From the NCBI GenBank assembly GCA_014379815.1, contig JACMLA010000082.1, positions 1 through 7,239 on the forward strand: 7,239 nt of DNA, given 5' to 3'. The number at the start of each line of letters is the position of its first letter. Positions within the stretch are counted from its first letter, which is position 1. Position numbers and translations under genes: made by a program. Source of the DNA: Bryobacteraceae bacterium (GTDB lineage: Bacteria; Acidobacteriota; Terriglobia; Bryobacterales; Bryobacteraceae). A model generated the notes under the pieces. The model ran no database searches, had not been told where the DNA came from, and saw nothing but the letters and a program-made list of their open reading frames with translations. Below are positions 6,661 to 7,239 of this stretch, in pieces.

Positions 6661-7239
6661 TTAATGCCTCGAAAAAATGGTCCCGATTACCTGAAGAACA
6701 CGGGCCGATTGCTGCGTATACAGCAGCGGAAACGCTGTTGCGATGGTGGCCAGCATTGCAAGAGACACCAGCATCTTGACGGGAAAGGAAAGACTAATGA
6801 TTTGCATCTGCTGGTTCAACCGGCCCAGGATACCCATAGCCAGGTCGACCACGAACAACAAGCCGATCACGGGCAGGGCGATTCTGACGGCCAATGAGAA
6901 CGCTTCACTTCCGAGGCGTATCAGCATCTCCGCCATCGATACATGCAGAACGAAACTTCCTGGCGGGCAGGTCTCCATGCTCAAAGCAAATGCCCGGATC
7001 AGTTGCCTATCCAGGCCGGTCGCGAAGAACAGCAGCCCGGCTGTAAGTTGCGCGAAGATCTGCAGAATACCTGAGTCGGCCTGTGTATTGGGATCGAACG
7101 ACGAGGCGAATGAGTATCCGGCCTGCACGCTAAGCGCCTGCGCCCCGATGGTGAATACCTCCGAGATCCAGGCCGTGGCAAGTCCGGCTGCCAGTCCCAG
7201 CGCTGCTTCCCCAAGCGTCCAGGCCACGAGCATCGCGAT
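6661..7239 (-). CDS. fliR: Flagellar export gate protein FliR (N-terminus outside window)
   Basis: FliR, with FliP and FliQ, forms the export gate core in the flagellar basal body (SpaR/YscT/HrcT family). The frame stays open to the window edge with 192 residues visible. FliR is usually about 250-265 residues, so roughly the first 60-70, including the first membrane segments, lie to the right. The visible part begins IAMLVAWTLGEAALGLAAGL and carries family features in order: a Glu-Gly-rich membrane helix, GAQALSVQAGYSFASSFDP with the conserved QxG and Asp-Pro, then GLDRQLIRAFALSME, PPGSF, and two further hydrophobic segments (ALPVIGLLFVVDLAMGILGR and MLVSLAMLATIATAFPLLY). An internal Met near 7233 should not be taken as the start, since the family alignment requires more N-terminal sequence. 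The TAA stop is followed by one codon and then the flhB ATG in the same frame. fliP and fliQ probably lie further upstream. Confidence 0.95.
   Translation of the reverse strand: MAMLVAWTLGEAALGLAAGLATAWISEVFTIGAQALSVQAGYSFASSFDPNTQADSGILQIFAQLTAGLLFFATGLDRQLIRAFALSMETCPPGSFVLHVSMAEMLIRLGSEAFSLAVRIALPVIGLLFVVDLAMGILGRLNQQMQIISLSFPVKMLVSLAMLATIATAFPLLYTQQSARVLQVIGTIFSRH
6667..6670 (-). promoter_or_regulatory. Shine-Dalgarno GAGG for flhB, inside the end of fliR
   Basis: GAGG on the minus strand lies 9 bases before the flhB ATG (6657), just after an ATTTTTT run in the last codons of fliR. It supports the flhB start and independent initiation. Confidence 0.55.

Overview
This window is the 3' part of a bacterial flagellar export and regulation operon. 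It reads leftwards on the minus strand and ends nose to nose with a short plus-strand operon of unknown function. The organism is a motile Gram-negative-type bacterium of moderately high GC. My best guess is Acidobacteriota, from the order fliR-flhB-flhA-flhF-sigma-fliM, the general look of the proteins and the small hypothetical membrane protein alongside. The phylum is an inference, and a deep deltaproteobacterial-type lineage is the main alternative.

Layout from the right edge in the direction of transcription: fliR (5' end beyond the window), flhB, flhA, flhF, a FliA/WhiG-type sigma-28 factor, and fliM. FliR, FlhB and FlhA are membrane components of the flagellar type III export gate. FlhF is an SRP-type GTPase that usually helps place the flagellum. 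The sigma factor would transcribe late flagellar genes. FliM is the rotor switch protein that binds CheY-P. The six genes are packed with 0-11 bp between them (up to about 10 bp at flhF/sigma), so they are almost certainly one transcript with translational coupling. At three junctions (fliR/flhB, flhB/flhA, sigma/fliM) the downstream ATG is in the same reading frame as the upstream gene, separated by one TAA and at most one further codon.

On the left, the plus strand carries the last 27 codons of an unidentified gene and then a 172-residue protein with a single N-terminal membrane anchor. Its stop lies 13 bp from the fliM stop, with no clear terminator between them.

No gene-free stretch reaches 300 bp. 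I see no RNA gene, mobile element, CRISPR array or convincing promoter. The points most worth a second look are a divergent FlhF GTPase site, the lack of flhG between flhF and the sigma gene, the in-frame stop/start junctions, and the sigma gene's GTG/ATG start with no nearby Shine-Dalgarno. I do not see a clearly new biological system; this is mostly a compact variant of a known one.
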